From: Halorussus sp. MSC15.2
Lineage (GTDB): Archaea > Halobacteriota > Halobacteria > Halobacteriales > Haladaptataceae
Direction: 5' to 3'
Assembly: GCF_010747475.1 (NCBI RefSeq)
Contig: NZ_VSLZ01000007.1
Coordinates: forward strand, 62,001-126,000
DNA length: 64,000 bases
Shown here: positions 47,334 to 55,582 of the stretch, in pieces
How positions within the stretch are numbered: position 1 is the stretch's first letter
Layout: each line of letters begins with the position of its first letter
Translations under genes and position numbers: made by a program
The notes under the pieces: generated by a model
The model's input: the letters and a program-made list of their open reading frames with translations, nothing else
Databases searched by the model: none
What the model was told of the DNA's origin: nothing

Positions 47334-49580
47334 CTACTCCTGCGGACGCCGCCCGACGTGGCCGGGGTAGTCGCGCTCGAACCGGTCCTCTATCTCCGCC
47401 TCGCCGAACTCGATGATTACCGGCCGACCGTGGGGGCAGGCGTAGGGGTTCTCGCAGTCGTCCAGCGCCGAGAGGAGTTCCACGACCGACCCCTCCCGGA
47501 GCGAGGTGTTCCCCGTAATCGAGGGGTAACAGGCGAGGTCCGCCAGCAGGTCGTCGGCGACCGCCGCGACCGTGTCGCCTCGGTCGTCGGGGTCGGTCGA
47601 GACGAACTCGCCGAGCGCGTCCCGGAGGAGTTCGGGGTCGAGCGCGGCGTCCAGCACGGTCGGTACGGTCCGGACGACCACTCGGCGGTCGCTCTCGCCG
47701 TCTCCCTCGGCGCGCTCGGCCCGAAAGCCGAGTCGCTCCAGCGGTTCGCGGTACTCCTCGAACACCGCGGCCTCGCCCGCGGTCAGTTCGAGTTCCACCG
47801 GTTGGGCGAGCATCTGTGTGGTCGCGTCGTCTTCGAACTCCGCCTGTAGCCGCTCGTAGTTGACCCGCTCGTCGGCGGCGTGCTGGTCCACCAGCACCAG
47901 TCCCTCGGGCGTCTCGGCCACGACGTAGGTGTCGTGGAGTTGGCCCAGAATCCGCATCCGCGGGAGGGTGTCGAACGCCGGGTCGTCGGTCGTCTCCCCC
48001 GAGAGCGTCCCGGACTCCGTGGGAGCCGAGAACTTCCGCGCGGCGTCCGCGTCGGCGGACGGAGACCCCTCGGACGCAGCGTCGGTCTCCCAGGACTCGC
48101 GCTCGGATGTGGACGGAGTCGCGTCAGTTGCGTTCGGGGACGAACTCGGGTCAGTTCCGCTCGGGGACGGACCCGCCTCAGGTCCGACTGTCGTCCCGTC
48201 GCTCGCGTCGCTCGAACGCGGTTCCGCCGCCGCGCTCCCGCGCTCGCTCGCGTGCGAACTCGTCCGCTCGCTGGCGGTCGAACTGCGTCCTCCGGTCTCC
48301 GGCGACCCAGCGTCCGCTTCCGCGGTCTCCGGGTCCGCCTCGGCAGTTCCGGACGTGGCCCCCGCGGTCTCCGAGGCGTCGAGCGTCGATTGCTCGCGCT
48401 CTGCACTGTCGGCTTCTGGGGTCAGTTCGGTCTGCTCGACTCTGGTGCTATTTCCGCGGTCACTCCCTCGGTCGGGGTCGCTCCGGTGCTCGGTCGCGCC
48501 GCCGCCGTCGTCACGCTCGGGTTCGACGCGGGCCTCGTCGGGCGCGCTCCGGCCTCGGGGGGCCGACGACCGGACCAGTCCGTGGTCCAGCAGGGCCTCT
48601 TCGACCGCGGTCTCGACCGTCTCCTTCACGGCGCTCTCGTCGCCCCACCGGACCTCCATCTTGCGCGGGTGGACGTTGACGTCCACCTCGTCTGGGGCCA
48701 CGTCGAGGAACAGGACCGCGAAGGGGTAGCGCTCGGCCGATAGCTGGCCGCCGTAAGCCGAGAGGACCGCCTCGCGGACGACCGGCGAACTCACGTACCG
48801 ACCGTTGACGTAGGTGGAGACGTACTCGCGGGTGCTTCGGGTCGTCTCGGGGTCGCTGACGTAGCCCGAGACCGTGACGCCGCGGTCGGTCTCGGACTCT
48901 TCGACCGCTATCATCGACGTGGCGACCTCCCGGCCGTAGACCGACAGGAGCGCCGACTGGAGGTCGCCGCGGCCGGTCGTGGCGAACACCTCGCGGTCGT
49001 CGTGGGTCAGCGACACCGCCACGTCGGGGTTGGCCAGCGCGTAGCGCGTGACGACCGTGTTGACGTGCGAGAACTCGGTGGTCGTCGTCTTGAGGTACTT
49101 CCGGCGCGCGGGGGTGTTGTAGAACAGGTCGGTGACCTCCACGGTGGTCCCTTCCGGGCACCCCGCGGGACCCACCGACTCGACCTCGCCGCCTTCCAGT
49201 CGGAGTTCGGTGCCCTCGGTCCCGCCGCGCGGTTTCGAGGTAATTGTCACCCGCGCCACCGCGCCGATAGTGTGGAGCGCCTCGCCCCGGAAGCCCAGCG
49301 TCGTCACGCCCGCTTCGAGGTCGTCGGCGTCCTCGATTTTGCTCGTGGTGTGTTCGCGGACCGCGGCCCGGAGGTCGGTCTCGCTCATGCCGATACCGTC
49401 GTCGCTGACCGCGATTCCCTCCGTGCCGCCCTCCTCGACCGTCACGTCGATGCGGTCGGCGTCGGCGTCGAGGCTGTTCTCGACGAGTTCCTTGACGACC
49501 GAGGCGGGTCGCTCGACGACCTCGCCCGCGGCTATCTGGCGGATGGTGGCGTCGTCCAACTGGGTGATTCGGTCGCTCAT
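47334..49580 (-). CDS. mutL: DNA mismatch repair protein MutL
   Basis: 748 residues. GHKL ATPase: RQIAAGEVVERPASVVKELV, NSLDADADRIDV, DDGIGMSETDL, TTLGFRGEALHTI and the transducer STYVNGRYV. A long acidic Ser/Thr/Glu linker (about 340-545) joins the C-terminal domain with DQHAADERVNYERLQ, which fits the DQHA(x2)E(x4)E endonuclease motif, and CPHGRP near the end. It coordinates mismatch repair and can nick DNA. mutS lies about 12.5 kb away, not adjacent. Confidence 0.94.
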   Translation of the reverse strand: MSDRITQLDDATIRQIAAGEVVERPASVVKELVENSLDADADRIDVTVEEGGTEGIAVSDDGIGMSETDLRAAVREHTTSKIEDADDLEAGVTTLGFRGEALHTIGAVARVTITSKPRGGTEGTELRLEGGEVESVGPAGCPEGTTVEVTDLFYNTPARRKYLKTTTTEFSHVNTVVTRYALANPDVAVSLTHDDREVFATTGRGDLQSALLSVYGREVATSMIAVEESETDRGVTVSGYVSDPETTRSTREYVSTYVNGRYVSSPVVREAVLSAYGGQLSAERYPFAVLFLDVAPDEVDVNVHPRKMEVRWGDESAVKETVETAVEEALLDHGLVRSSAPRGRSAPDEARVEPERDDGGGATEHRSDPDRGSDRGNSTRVEQTELTPEADSAEREQSTLDASETAGATSGTAEADPETAEADAGSPETGGRSSTASERTSSHASERGSAAAEPRSSDASDGTTVGPEAGPSPSGTDPSSSPNATDATPSTSERESWETDAASEGSPSADADAARKFSAPTESGTLSGETTDDPAFDTLPRMRILGQLHDTYVVAETPEGLVLVDQHAADERVNYERLQAEFEDDATTQMLAQPVELELTAGEAAVFEEYREPLERLGFRAERAEGDGESDRRVVVRTVPTVLDAALDPELLRDALGEFVSTDPDDRGDTVAAVADDLLADLACYPSITGNTSLREGSVVELLSALDDCENPYACPHGRPVIIEFGEAEIEDRFERDYPGHVGRRPQE

Positions 49581-49950
49581 CTCCGTTCCCTCCTTTGCGA
49601 ACGACGGTCGGCGGTCATGTGCCCACCCACGGAGCAGGCGACTATCAATCCGGTGTTACAGTCCCAGTACACTCCAGTCTCCCGTCCGGACGCGACCTAC
49701 CGCGACGTGAAGTTCCTCTCAATCGACGGCGGTGGGAATGGGGTTCACAGGAACAGTATTGCGGACGACTTGCTCTTCGGACGAGCGCAAAGCGCTCTCT
49801 TGCTCGCGACGAATCGCTCGAGGCCAACTTGCACTTCAGTGCCCGATGGGGGCTATTAACGTGCTCATCTCAGAGAACGAAGCTGCGAGCGAAGCCGACT
49901 CTTACTCCTCACACGAGAATTTAAAACAACGTAACGTTTCGAGGAAAACG
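49581..49950. other. Intergenic region after MutL start, little content
   Basis: No reliable gene. Its right end holds the TATA box of the 49951 lipoprotein. Confidence 0.35.
49920..49927 (+). promoter_or_regulatory. TATA box of the 49951 gene
   Basis: TTTAAAAC 31 bases before the ATG; fits a leaderless start. Confidence 0.5.
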
Positions 49951-50355
49951 ATGAGCGGTCCTCCGTCCAAGCTCCGGTTGATTACGACCGGTATCGTAAT
50001 CGCATTTTCAGTTTTTGCAGGATGTACCGCCCTCGATAGCCATACTCTTCAAGGGACGCCTCACGTCTACGCCGAGGTGGTTAACGAAGTACCTAGCGAC
50101 GTCGTCGTCCTCGAACGACGGAACGACTCGATTCAGGACATTGAGCCGGTACAAACTGCAATTGCCGAGGTCGATTCGCAGAACAAGTATCGAAAGAACA
50201 TCTCGGAAGCGGAGTATAGACGTATAAAAGAGACGATGGACGCTCTTCCAACTACAACGGCCACGCGAGATAGATGGGGTGGAAAACGGGGATTCTACGT
50301 CGAAGCAGAAGTCGGTATCATTCGAGTCAGTATCGATACAATCGAAGCAGGGTAA
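49951..50355 (+). CDS. Hypothetical lipoprotein (134 aa)
   Basis: MSGPPSKLRLITTGIVIAFS and VFAGC form a Sec-type lipoprotein signal. The mature part is charged, with VYAEVVNEVPSDVVVLERR and a C-terminal strand YVEAEVGIIRVSIDTIEAG. Lower GC than its neighbours. No family recognised. Confidence 0.65.
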   Translation: MSGPPSKLRLITTGIVIAFSVFAGCTALDSHTLQGTPHVYAEVVNEVPSDVVVLERRNDSIQDIEPVQTAIAEVDSQNKYRKNISEAEYRRIKETMDALPTTTATRDRWGGKRGFYVEAEVGIIRVSIDTIEAG

Positions 50356-50598
50356 AACTGCGTCGGCGGCGGATTAGAACTCGAGATTCGGATTCGCCAG
50401 ATACTCCGACGAAATCCCGTGTGACGAGCTTACAATGTTGTTGTTATTGCACTCGGACACGCTGGCCGGTTCCTCTACGCCGGTCACGACGTTCGAGCGC
50501 ACGAACGACGGACGAAAAGGGTTCAGCAACCGGCAGGCGCTGGGGTGTACGCCCGGCGCGAGACCGGTCGGGTCGGCGCGTCCGGGAATCCGCGGGCG

Positions 50599-50844
50599 TC
50601 ACGCCTCGCGCTCGGCCACCTCCAGCGACGCGAAGAAGCCGAAGTAGGCCACGACGCCGCCCGCCAGCGATAGGTGGTACGCCCACGTCGGCCCCTGAAG
50701 CACGTCGAACAGCACGGACACTGCGGCGACCCAGACGACGGCGAACACGAAGTCGGTGACCATGCCCGACCGATGCTCGCGGACGTGGTCTCGGACGTTG
50801 TCGCGGACCGTCTCCGCGACGGTCCCGACTCGACTCGCCGTCAC
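50599..50844 (-). CDS. Small membrane protein following the UspA gene in the acetate operon
   Basis: 81 residues, GTG start at 50844, one base past the UspA stop. An amphipathic N-terminal helix (VAETVRDNVRDHVREH) is followed by two hydrophobic helices (VTDFVFAVVWVAAVSVLF; LSLAGGVVAYFGFFASLEV). Co-transcription with the symporter cluster is likely; function unknown. An internal ATG at 50763 is an alternative start. Confidence 0.68.
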   Translation of the reverse strand: MTASRVGTVAETVRDNVRDHVREHRSGMVTDFVFAVVWVAAVSVLFDVLQGPTWAYHLSLAGGVVAYFGFFASLEVAEREA

Positions 50845-50845
50845 G

Positions 50846-51307
50846 TTATTCGCCCTCCCGTTCGTCTACGACCAGTACCGACCGGTGGGTCGAGCGGAGG
50901 ACGCGCTCGGTGACGCTCCCGAGGAGCATCCGTCGGACGCCCGACCGACCGTGGCTACCCATGACGACGAGGTCCACGTCGTGGTCCTCGGCGAAGTCGG
51001 CGATGACGTCGTGGGGTCGGCCCGCGCGGAAGTGCTCCGCGACGTCGATGCCGCGCTCGCGGCCGCGGGCCGCGACGTGTTCGGTCGCCTCCCGGGCGCG
51101 GGCTTCGAGTTCGTCCATCTCGCCGAAGCGCCCCGACCGGATGCGCTCGACCTGCTCGGTACCGAGGCTCAACTCCGCAGCGTCGGTGTCCACGACGTAG
51201 AGCGTGTACACCTCCGCGTCGAACTTCTCGGCGATGTCGAGTGCCTCCTCGACAGCCAGTTCGGCGGTTTCGCTCCCGTCGGTGGGGATGAGGATGCGCT
51301 CGTACAT
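50846..51307 (-). CDS. Universal stress protein in the acetate-transport operon
   Basis: 153 residues: MYERILIPTDGSETAELAVE and the ATP loop VVMGSHGRSGVRRMLLGSVTE (GxxGRSG-x9-GS). Its start is one base from the symporter stop. In haloarchaea UspA often sits with transporters and may tune them in response to energy state (inference). Confidence 0.9.
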   Translation of the reverse strand: MYERILIPTDGSETAELAVEEALDIAEKFDAEVYTLYVVDTDAAELSLGTEQVERIRSGRFGEMDELEARAREATEHVAARGRERGIDVAEHFRAGRPHDVIADFAEDHDVDLVVMGSHGRSGVRRMLLGSVTERVLRSTHRSVLVVDEREGE

Positions 51308-51308
51308 C

Positions 51309-52952
51309 TCAGTCGTCCCCCGAAACCTGACCGCCGTCCGTCGAGACGACGTCCTCGGCGCTCTGCTGTTGGCCCATCGGTTCCGGACTGTGACACTGCC
51401 GGACGATGCGCTTGATTCGCTCGGGCGGTTCGTCGGTCGCCAGCGAGACGCCGATGGTGACCGCGAAGACGATGGGCGTCCCGGCGAGCGCCGCCCCGAC
51501 CGCGGGGAAGATGTCGGCGTAAATCTGGACGACCGGACCGGCGTCGGTGGCGAAGATGAGTTCGTTGAACACCGCCGCGGTCCAGATGGCGAGGCCGGTG
51601 GTCATCCCGGCCAGCGCGCCCTGTCGGTTGGCGTTCTCCCACCAGAGACCGAGGAAGAACATCGGGAACAGCACGAGTCCGGCCAGCGAGAAGGCCAGCG
51701 CGACCAGTTCGCCGACCAGCGCGGGCGGGTTGAGCGCGGTGACCGTCACGATAGCGCCCAGCACCACGATGGTCGCGCGACCGATGAGGAGTTGCTGGCG
51801 CTGGGTCGCGTCGGAGTTGATGATGTTCGTGTAGATGTCGTGTGCAGCCGCCGACGACGCGGCGATGAACAGTCCCGCGGTCGTGGCGATGGCGGCGGCG
51901 ATGCCGCCCGCCGCGACGAGTCCGACGAACCACGTCGGGAGGTTGGCGAGTTGGGACGCCAGCACGACGATGACGTCGCCTTCCGCGCCGCTCATGCCGC
52001 TCGCGCCGTACACGTCGCCGACCTTCTTCGCGTAGAGGTCGGTCCCGAACGCCGCGAAGGCGGGGGCGCTCAGGTAGAGCAGGCAGATGAAGAACAGGCC
52101 CCAGACGGTGGACCAGCGCGCGGTCCGCTCGCTCTCGACCGTGTAGAACCGCACCAGCACGTGCGGGAGTCCGCAGGTGCCGACGATGAGCGAGAACGCG
52201 GTCGCGACCCAGAGGTAGAAGCCGCCGTTCGTGAACGGTTGGGTGAACTCGCTGTTGAGTTGGCTCAGGAGCGCGCCGTACTCGACCTGCGGCAGGAACG
52301 TCGAGTAGCCCTGCGTCCAACCCACCGCGTACAGTCCCGCGAGGAACGCCACGATGAGGATGACGTACTGGACGGCCATGTTCTTGGTCGCGCCCAGCAT
52401 CCCCGACAGCGCGAGGTAACCCACCGTGATAGCCATCAGCAGGACGACCATCGTGGTGTAGTCGCCGCCGAAGACGTAGATGCCGACCAGTCCCATGCCC
52501 CGGGCCTGTCCGACCGAGTAGACGAACCCAATGAGGATGGTCGTCAGCGCGGCGATGGCTCGCGCGGTGTCGGAGTCGAATCGGTCGCCGACGAAGTCGG
52601 GCGCGGTGTACTTCCCGAACCTGCGCATCTGGGCCGCGAGGAAGATGAGCAGGATGAAGTAGCCCGTGGACCAGCCGACCACGAACGCGAGTCCGTAGTA
52701 GCCCGATAACGCGATGAGCGCGGCCATGCCGAGGTACGACGCGGCCGACATCCAGTTCGCGCCGATGGCCATCCCGTTCTCGACGTTCCCGATGGACCGG
52801 CCCGCGACCCACAGGTCTTCGGTGTCGGCCACGCGGAACACGTACCCGATGCCGAGGAACAGCAGCAGCATCGCCGAGACCATCACGGCCGGAATCGCCT
52901 TGAACGAGGCGTTGAGCGCGTCCGGCAGGAGGTCGAGCGGCGTGAACATCAT
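51309..52952 (-). CDS. Sodium:solute symporter, acetate-type (VC_2705 family)
   Basis: 547 residues, about thirteen transmembrane helices. SSS landmarks: LWVAGRSIGNVENGMAIGAN, SAASYLGMAALIALSGY, APDFVGDRFDSDTARA and GGIAAAIATTAGLFIAASSA. With the DUF4212 subunit upstream it forms the two-part monocarboxylate symporter. The acs genes nearby make acetate the likely substrate. Stop and start of neighbours overlap or nearly so, indicating one transcript. Confidence 0.9.
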   Translation of the reverse strand: MMFTPLDLLPDALNASFKAIPAVMVSAMLLLFLGIGYVFRVADTEDLWVAGRSIGNVENGMAIGANWMSAASYLGMAALIALSGYYGLAFVVGWSTGYFILLIFLAAQMRRFGKYTAPDFVGDRFDSDTARAIAALTTILIGFVYSVGQARGMGLVGIYVFGGDYTTMVVLLMAITVGYLALSGMLGATKNMAVQYVILIVAFLAGLYAVGWTQGYSTFLPQVEYGALLSQLNSEFTQPFTNGGFYLWVATAFSLIVGTCGLPHVLVRFYTVESERTARWSTVWGLFFICLLYLSAPAFAAFGTDLYAKKVGDVYGASGMSGAEGDVIVVLASQLANLPTWFVGLVAAGGIAAAIATTAGLFIAASSAAAHDIYTNIINSDATQRQQLLIGRATIVVLGAIVTVTALNPPALVGELVALAFSLAGLVLFPMFFLGLWWENANRQGALAGMTTGLAIWTAAVFNELIFATDAGPVVQIYADIFPAVGAALAGTPIVFAVTIGVSLATDEPPERIKRIVRQCHSPEPMGQQQSAEDVVSTDGGQVSGDD

Positions 52953-53371
52953 CGGTCGGACCCTCCGTCAGTCGCGGCCGCTTCCGGTTCCTGTCGCCGG
53001 GTCGAGTGGTCGATACCGTACTTCTCGTCGAGTCGGTCGCGCTTCCGCGCGTAGACGAACGAGAGCACGAGCGCGCCCGCCGGTGCCCCCGTCGCGGTCA
53101 GGAGGTAGTGGAGCGGGAAGCCGATTACGGTCACGCTCGTCATAAAGTCGGTCGCGAGGTACGTCGCCGTCACGGGTCCGAACACGAGGAGCGCCCACGC
53201 CGCGAACATCGTCCACACGACCCTGAGGTGGTCCCGCATGAACGGGGTGGATGGTTTGAAGATGTTGACTTCCGCATCGAGGTAGTCGGCGGTCTCTCGA
53301 CCGGCCGCCACGCCGCCGTCGGTCTCGATGTCGGCGTTCGATTCGTCCTTTCGTGAGTTATTATCTGTCAT
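52949..53371 (-). CDS. DUF4212 protein, small subunit of the symporter
   Basis: 140 residues, an acidic N-terminus, then DHLRVVWTMFAAWALLVFGP and FPLHYLLTATGAPAGALVLS (two helices) and FVYARKRDRLDEKYGID, the DUF4212 signature. Such proteins pair with SSS symporters. Overlaps the symporter start by four bases (ATGA). Confidence 0.9.
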   Translation of the reverse strand: MTDNNSRKDESNADIETDGGVAAGRETADYLDAEVNIFKPSTPFMRDHLRVVWTMFAAWALLVFGPVTATYLATDFMTSVTVIGFPLHYLLTATGAPAGALVLSFVYARKRDRLDEKYGIDHSTRRQEPEAAATDGGSDR

Positions 53372-53429
53372 GGTTCAAAGTTCGTTTTGGTCTGGTCGTC
53401 GTTCGTCGTATCGAGAGGTGGAGCGGTGG

Positions 53430-55421
53430 TCAGTCGTCGCCGACCTTCGACGCTATCTCGCTGACGATTTCAGGGTTGCGAAGCGTCGAGGTGTTGCCCA
53501 ACTCCTCGCCGTTAGCCACGTCCTCCAGAAGTCGTCGCATGATTTTGCCCGAGCGGGTCTTGGGGAGTTCGGGAGTGAAGACGACGGCTTCGGGCCGAGC
53601 AATCGGTCCGATGGCGTCTTCGACACCCTCGACGATGCGGTCGCGCATCTCGTCGCCCTCCTCGTAGCCGTCCTCGGTGATGACGTAGGCGTAGACCGCT
53701 TCGCCTTTCACGTCGTGGTTCCCGCCGACGACGGCGGCCTCGGCGACGCCTTCGACGCCGACGATGGCCGACTCGATTTCCATCGTGCCGAGGCGGTGGC
53801 CCGAGACGTTCAGTACGTCGTCCACGCGCCCGAGGACCGTGATGTAGCCGTCCTCGTCGATTTTCGCGCCGTCCTCCGGGAAGTAGACCCAGTCGTCGGG
53901 GTCGTCGCTGTCGGTGTCGGAGTACTCCGCCCAGTACTCCTCGATATAGCGCTCGTCGTTGTTGTACAACGTCCGGAGCATCCCCGGCCACGGCTTCTGG
54001 ACCGTGAGGTGGCCCGCGCGCCCCGGTTCGACCTGCTCACCCTCGGTGTCTACGACCTGTACGTCTACGCCCGGGAGGGGCGGTCCCGCGGACCCCGGTT
54101 TCATGTCTTTCACGCCGGGGAGCGTGGTGACCATCATGCCGCCGGTCTCGGTCTGCCACCACGTGTCGATGATGGGGCAGTCCTCGCCGCCGATGTGCTT
54201 GTAGTACCACTTCCACGCCCGCGGGTTGATGGGTTCGCCGACCGTCCCGAGCAGGCGGAGACTCGACAGGTCGTGTTTGTCGGGGTACTCCGAACCCCAC
54301 TTCATGAACGCCCGAATCGCGGTTGGCGCGGTGTAGAGCTGGTCGGCCTCGTACTCTTCGATAATCTCCCAGAGGCGGTCCTGCTCGGGGTGGTCCGGCG
54401 TTCCCTCGTACATCATCGTCGTGGTGCCCAGCGAGAGTGGGCCGTAGACGATGTAGGAGTGGCCGGTAATCCAGCCGATGTCCGCCGAGCAGAAGTACGT
54501 GTCCTCGGGCTTGATGTCGAGGACTGCCTGCGACGTCCACGCCGTCCACGCCAGATAACCGCCGGTCGTGTGCTTGACGCCCTTCGGTTGCCCCGTCGTA
54601 CCGGAGGTGTACATCAGGAACAGCATGTCCTCCGCGTCGCGCGACACCGGTTCGACCTCCGCGCCAGCGTGGTCGGCCACGAGGTCGTCGTAATCGCGGT
54701 GGTTCTCGCCCATCGGGTGGTCGTAGTCGTCGCCGAGTCGGTCCACGACGACCACGTCCGACACCTCGTGTTCGACGCCGTCGAGGCCCTCGTCGGCCTT
54801 GGCCTTGTGTTCCAGCGCGTCGCCGCGCCGGTAGTAGCCGTCGCAGGTCACGAGGTACTCGGAGTCGGCCGAGTTCATCCGGGTGGCGAGGGCGTCCGCG
54901 GAGAAGCCCGCGAAGACGACCGAGTGGGGTGCGCCGATGCGGGCGCACGCCAGCATGGCGATGGGGAGTTCCGGAATCATCGGCATGTACATCGTCACCA
55001 CGTCGTCCTCGCCGACGCCCATCTCGCGGAGCGCCGCGGCGAACTCGTTGACCTCGCGGTGGAGTTCCTCGTAGGTGTAGGTGCGGTTCTCCTCGTCGGT
55101 GGGTTCACCGACCCACTCGATTGCAGCCTCGTCGCCGCGCTCGTCCAGATGCCGGTCGAGGCAGTTCGCCGAGGCGTTGAGTTCCCCGCCGGTGAACCAT
55201 TCGTAGAACGGCGGGTTCGAGTCGTCCAGCACCGTGTCGTACTCCTCGTTCCAATCGAGCAGGTCCGCGGCCTGCTCCCAGCACTCGGGCCACTCCTCTT
55301 CGAACGTCTCGTAGACGGAATTGTCCGAGACGTTCGCCTGCGAGACGAACGATTCGGAGGGGACGAATCGCTCTTGGTCGGCGAGTCGGGCTTCGAGTTC
55401 GACGTCTTGTTCTTCCGGCAT
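53430..55421 (-). CDS. acs: Acetyl-CoA synthetase
   Basis: 663 residues, the standard ACS length. Motifs: MYTSGTTGQPKGVKHTTGGY (P-loop-like), DTWWQTETGGMMVTTLPG, DGYITVLGRVDDVLNVSGHR and PKTRSGKIMRRLL, whose Lys is the acetylation-regulated catalytic residue. It makes acetyl-CoA from acetate, ATP and CoA. Lies just upstream of the acetate symporter operon, so uptake and activation are probably co-regulated. TATA box at 55448-55456. Confidence 0.95.
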   Translation of the reverse strand: MPEEQDVELEARLADQERFVPSESFVSQANVSDNSVYETFEEEWPECWEQAADLLDWNEEYDTVLDDSNPPFYEWFTGGELNASANCLDRHLDERGDEAAIEWVGEPTDEENRTYTYEELHREVNEFAAALREMGVGEDDVVTMYMPMIPELPIAMLACARIGAPHSVVFAGFSADALATRMNSADSEYLVTCDGYYRRGDALEHKAKADEGLDGVEHEVSDVVVVDRLGDDYDHPMGENHRDYDDLVADHAGAEVEPVSRDAEDMLFLMYTSGTTGQPKGVKHTTGGYLAWTAWTSQAVLDIKPEDTYFCSADIGWITGHSYIVYGPLSLGTTTMMYEGTPDHPEQDRLWEIIEEYEADQLYTAPTAIRAFMKWGSEYPDKHDLSSLRLLGTVGEPINPRAWKWYYKHIGGEDCPIIDTWWQTETGGMMVTTLPGVKDMKPGSAGPPLPGVDVQVVDTEGEQVEPGRAGHLTVQKPWPGMLRTLYNNDERYIEEYWAEYSDTDSDDPDDWVYFPEDGAKIDEDGYITVLGRVDDVLNVSGHRLGTMEIESAIVGVEGVAEAAVVGGNHDVKGEAVYAYVITEDGYEEGDEMRDRIVEGVEDAIGPIARPEAVVFTPELPKTRSGKIMRRLLEDVANGEELGNTSTLRNPEIVSEIASKVGDD

Positions 55422-55447
55422 GAGCCGTCTTCACAACCACAACATAG

Positions 55448-55456
55448 CTATATAAG
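55448..55456 (-). promoter_or_regulatory. TATA box of acs
   Basis: TTATATAGC read on the minus strand, about 27-35 bases before the ATG at 55421. Confidence 0.6.
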
Positions 55457-55582
55457 TGATGGAACTAACTATTCCAAACGGCATCGTTCGCCGCGTATAG
55501 CCGTCGTAAGTGTATTTTATGGTGTTTAATGTCTGCGGTAGGAGGTTTAACTGAACCGGCGTTCGCACGCGAGGCTAAATAG

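Noticed and set aside
49616-49859. Possible small gene after mutL
   Set aside because: The frame lacks the acidic haloarchaeal composition and any motif; likely random.
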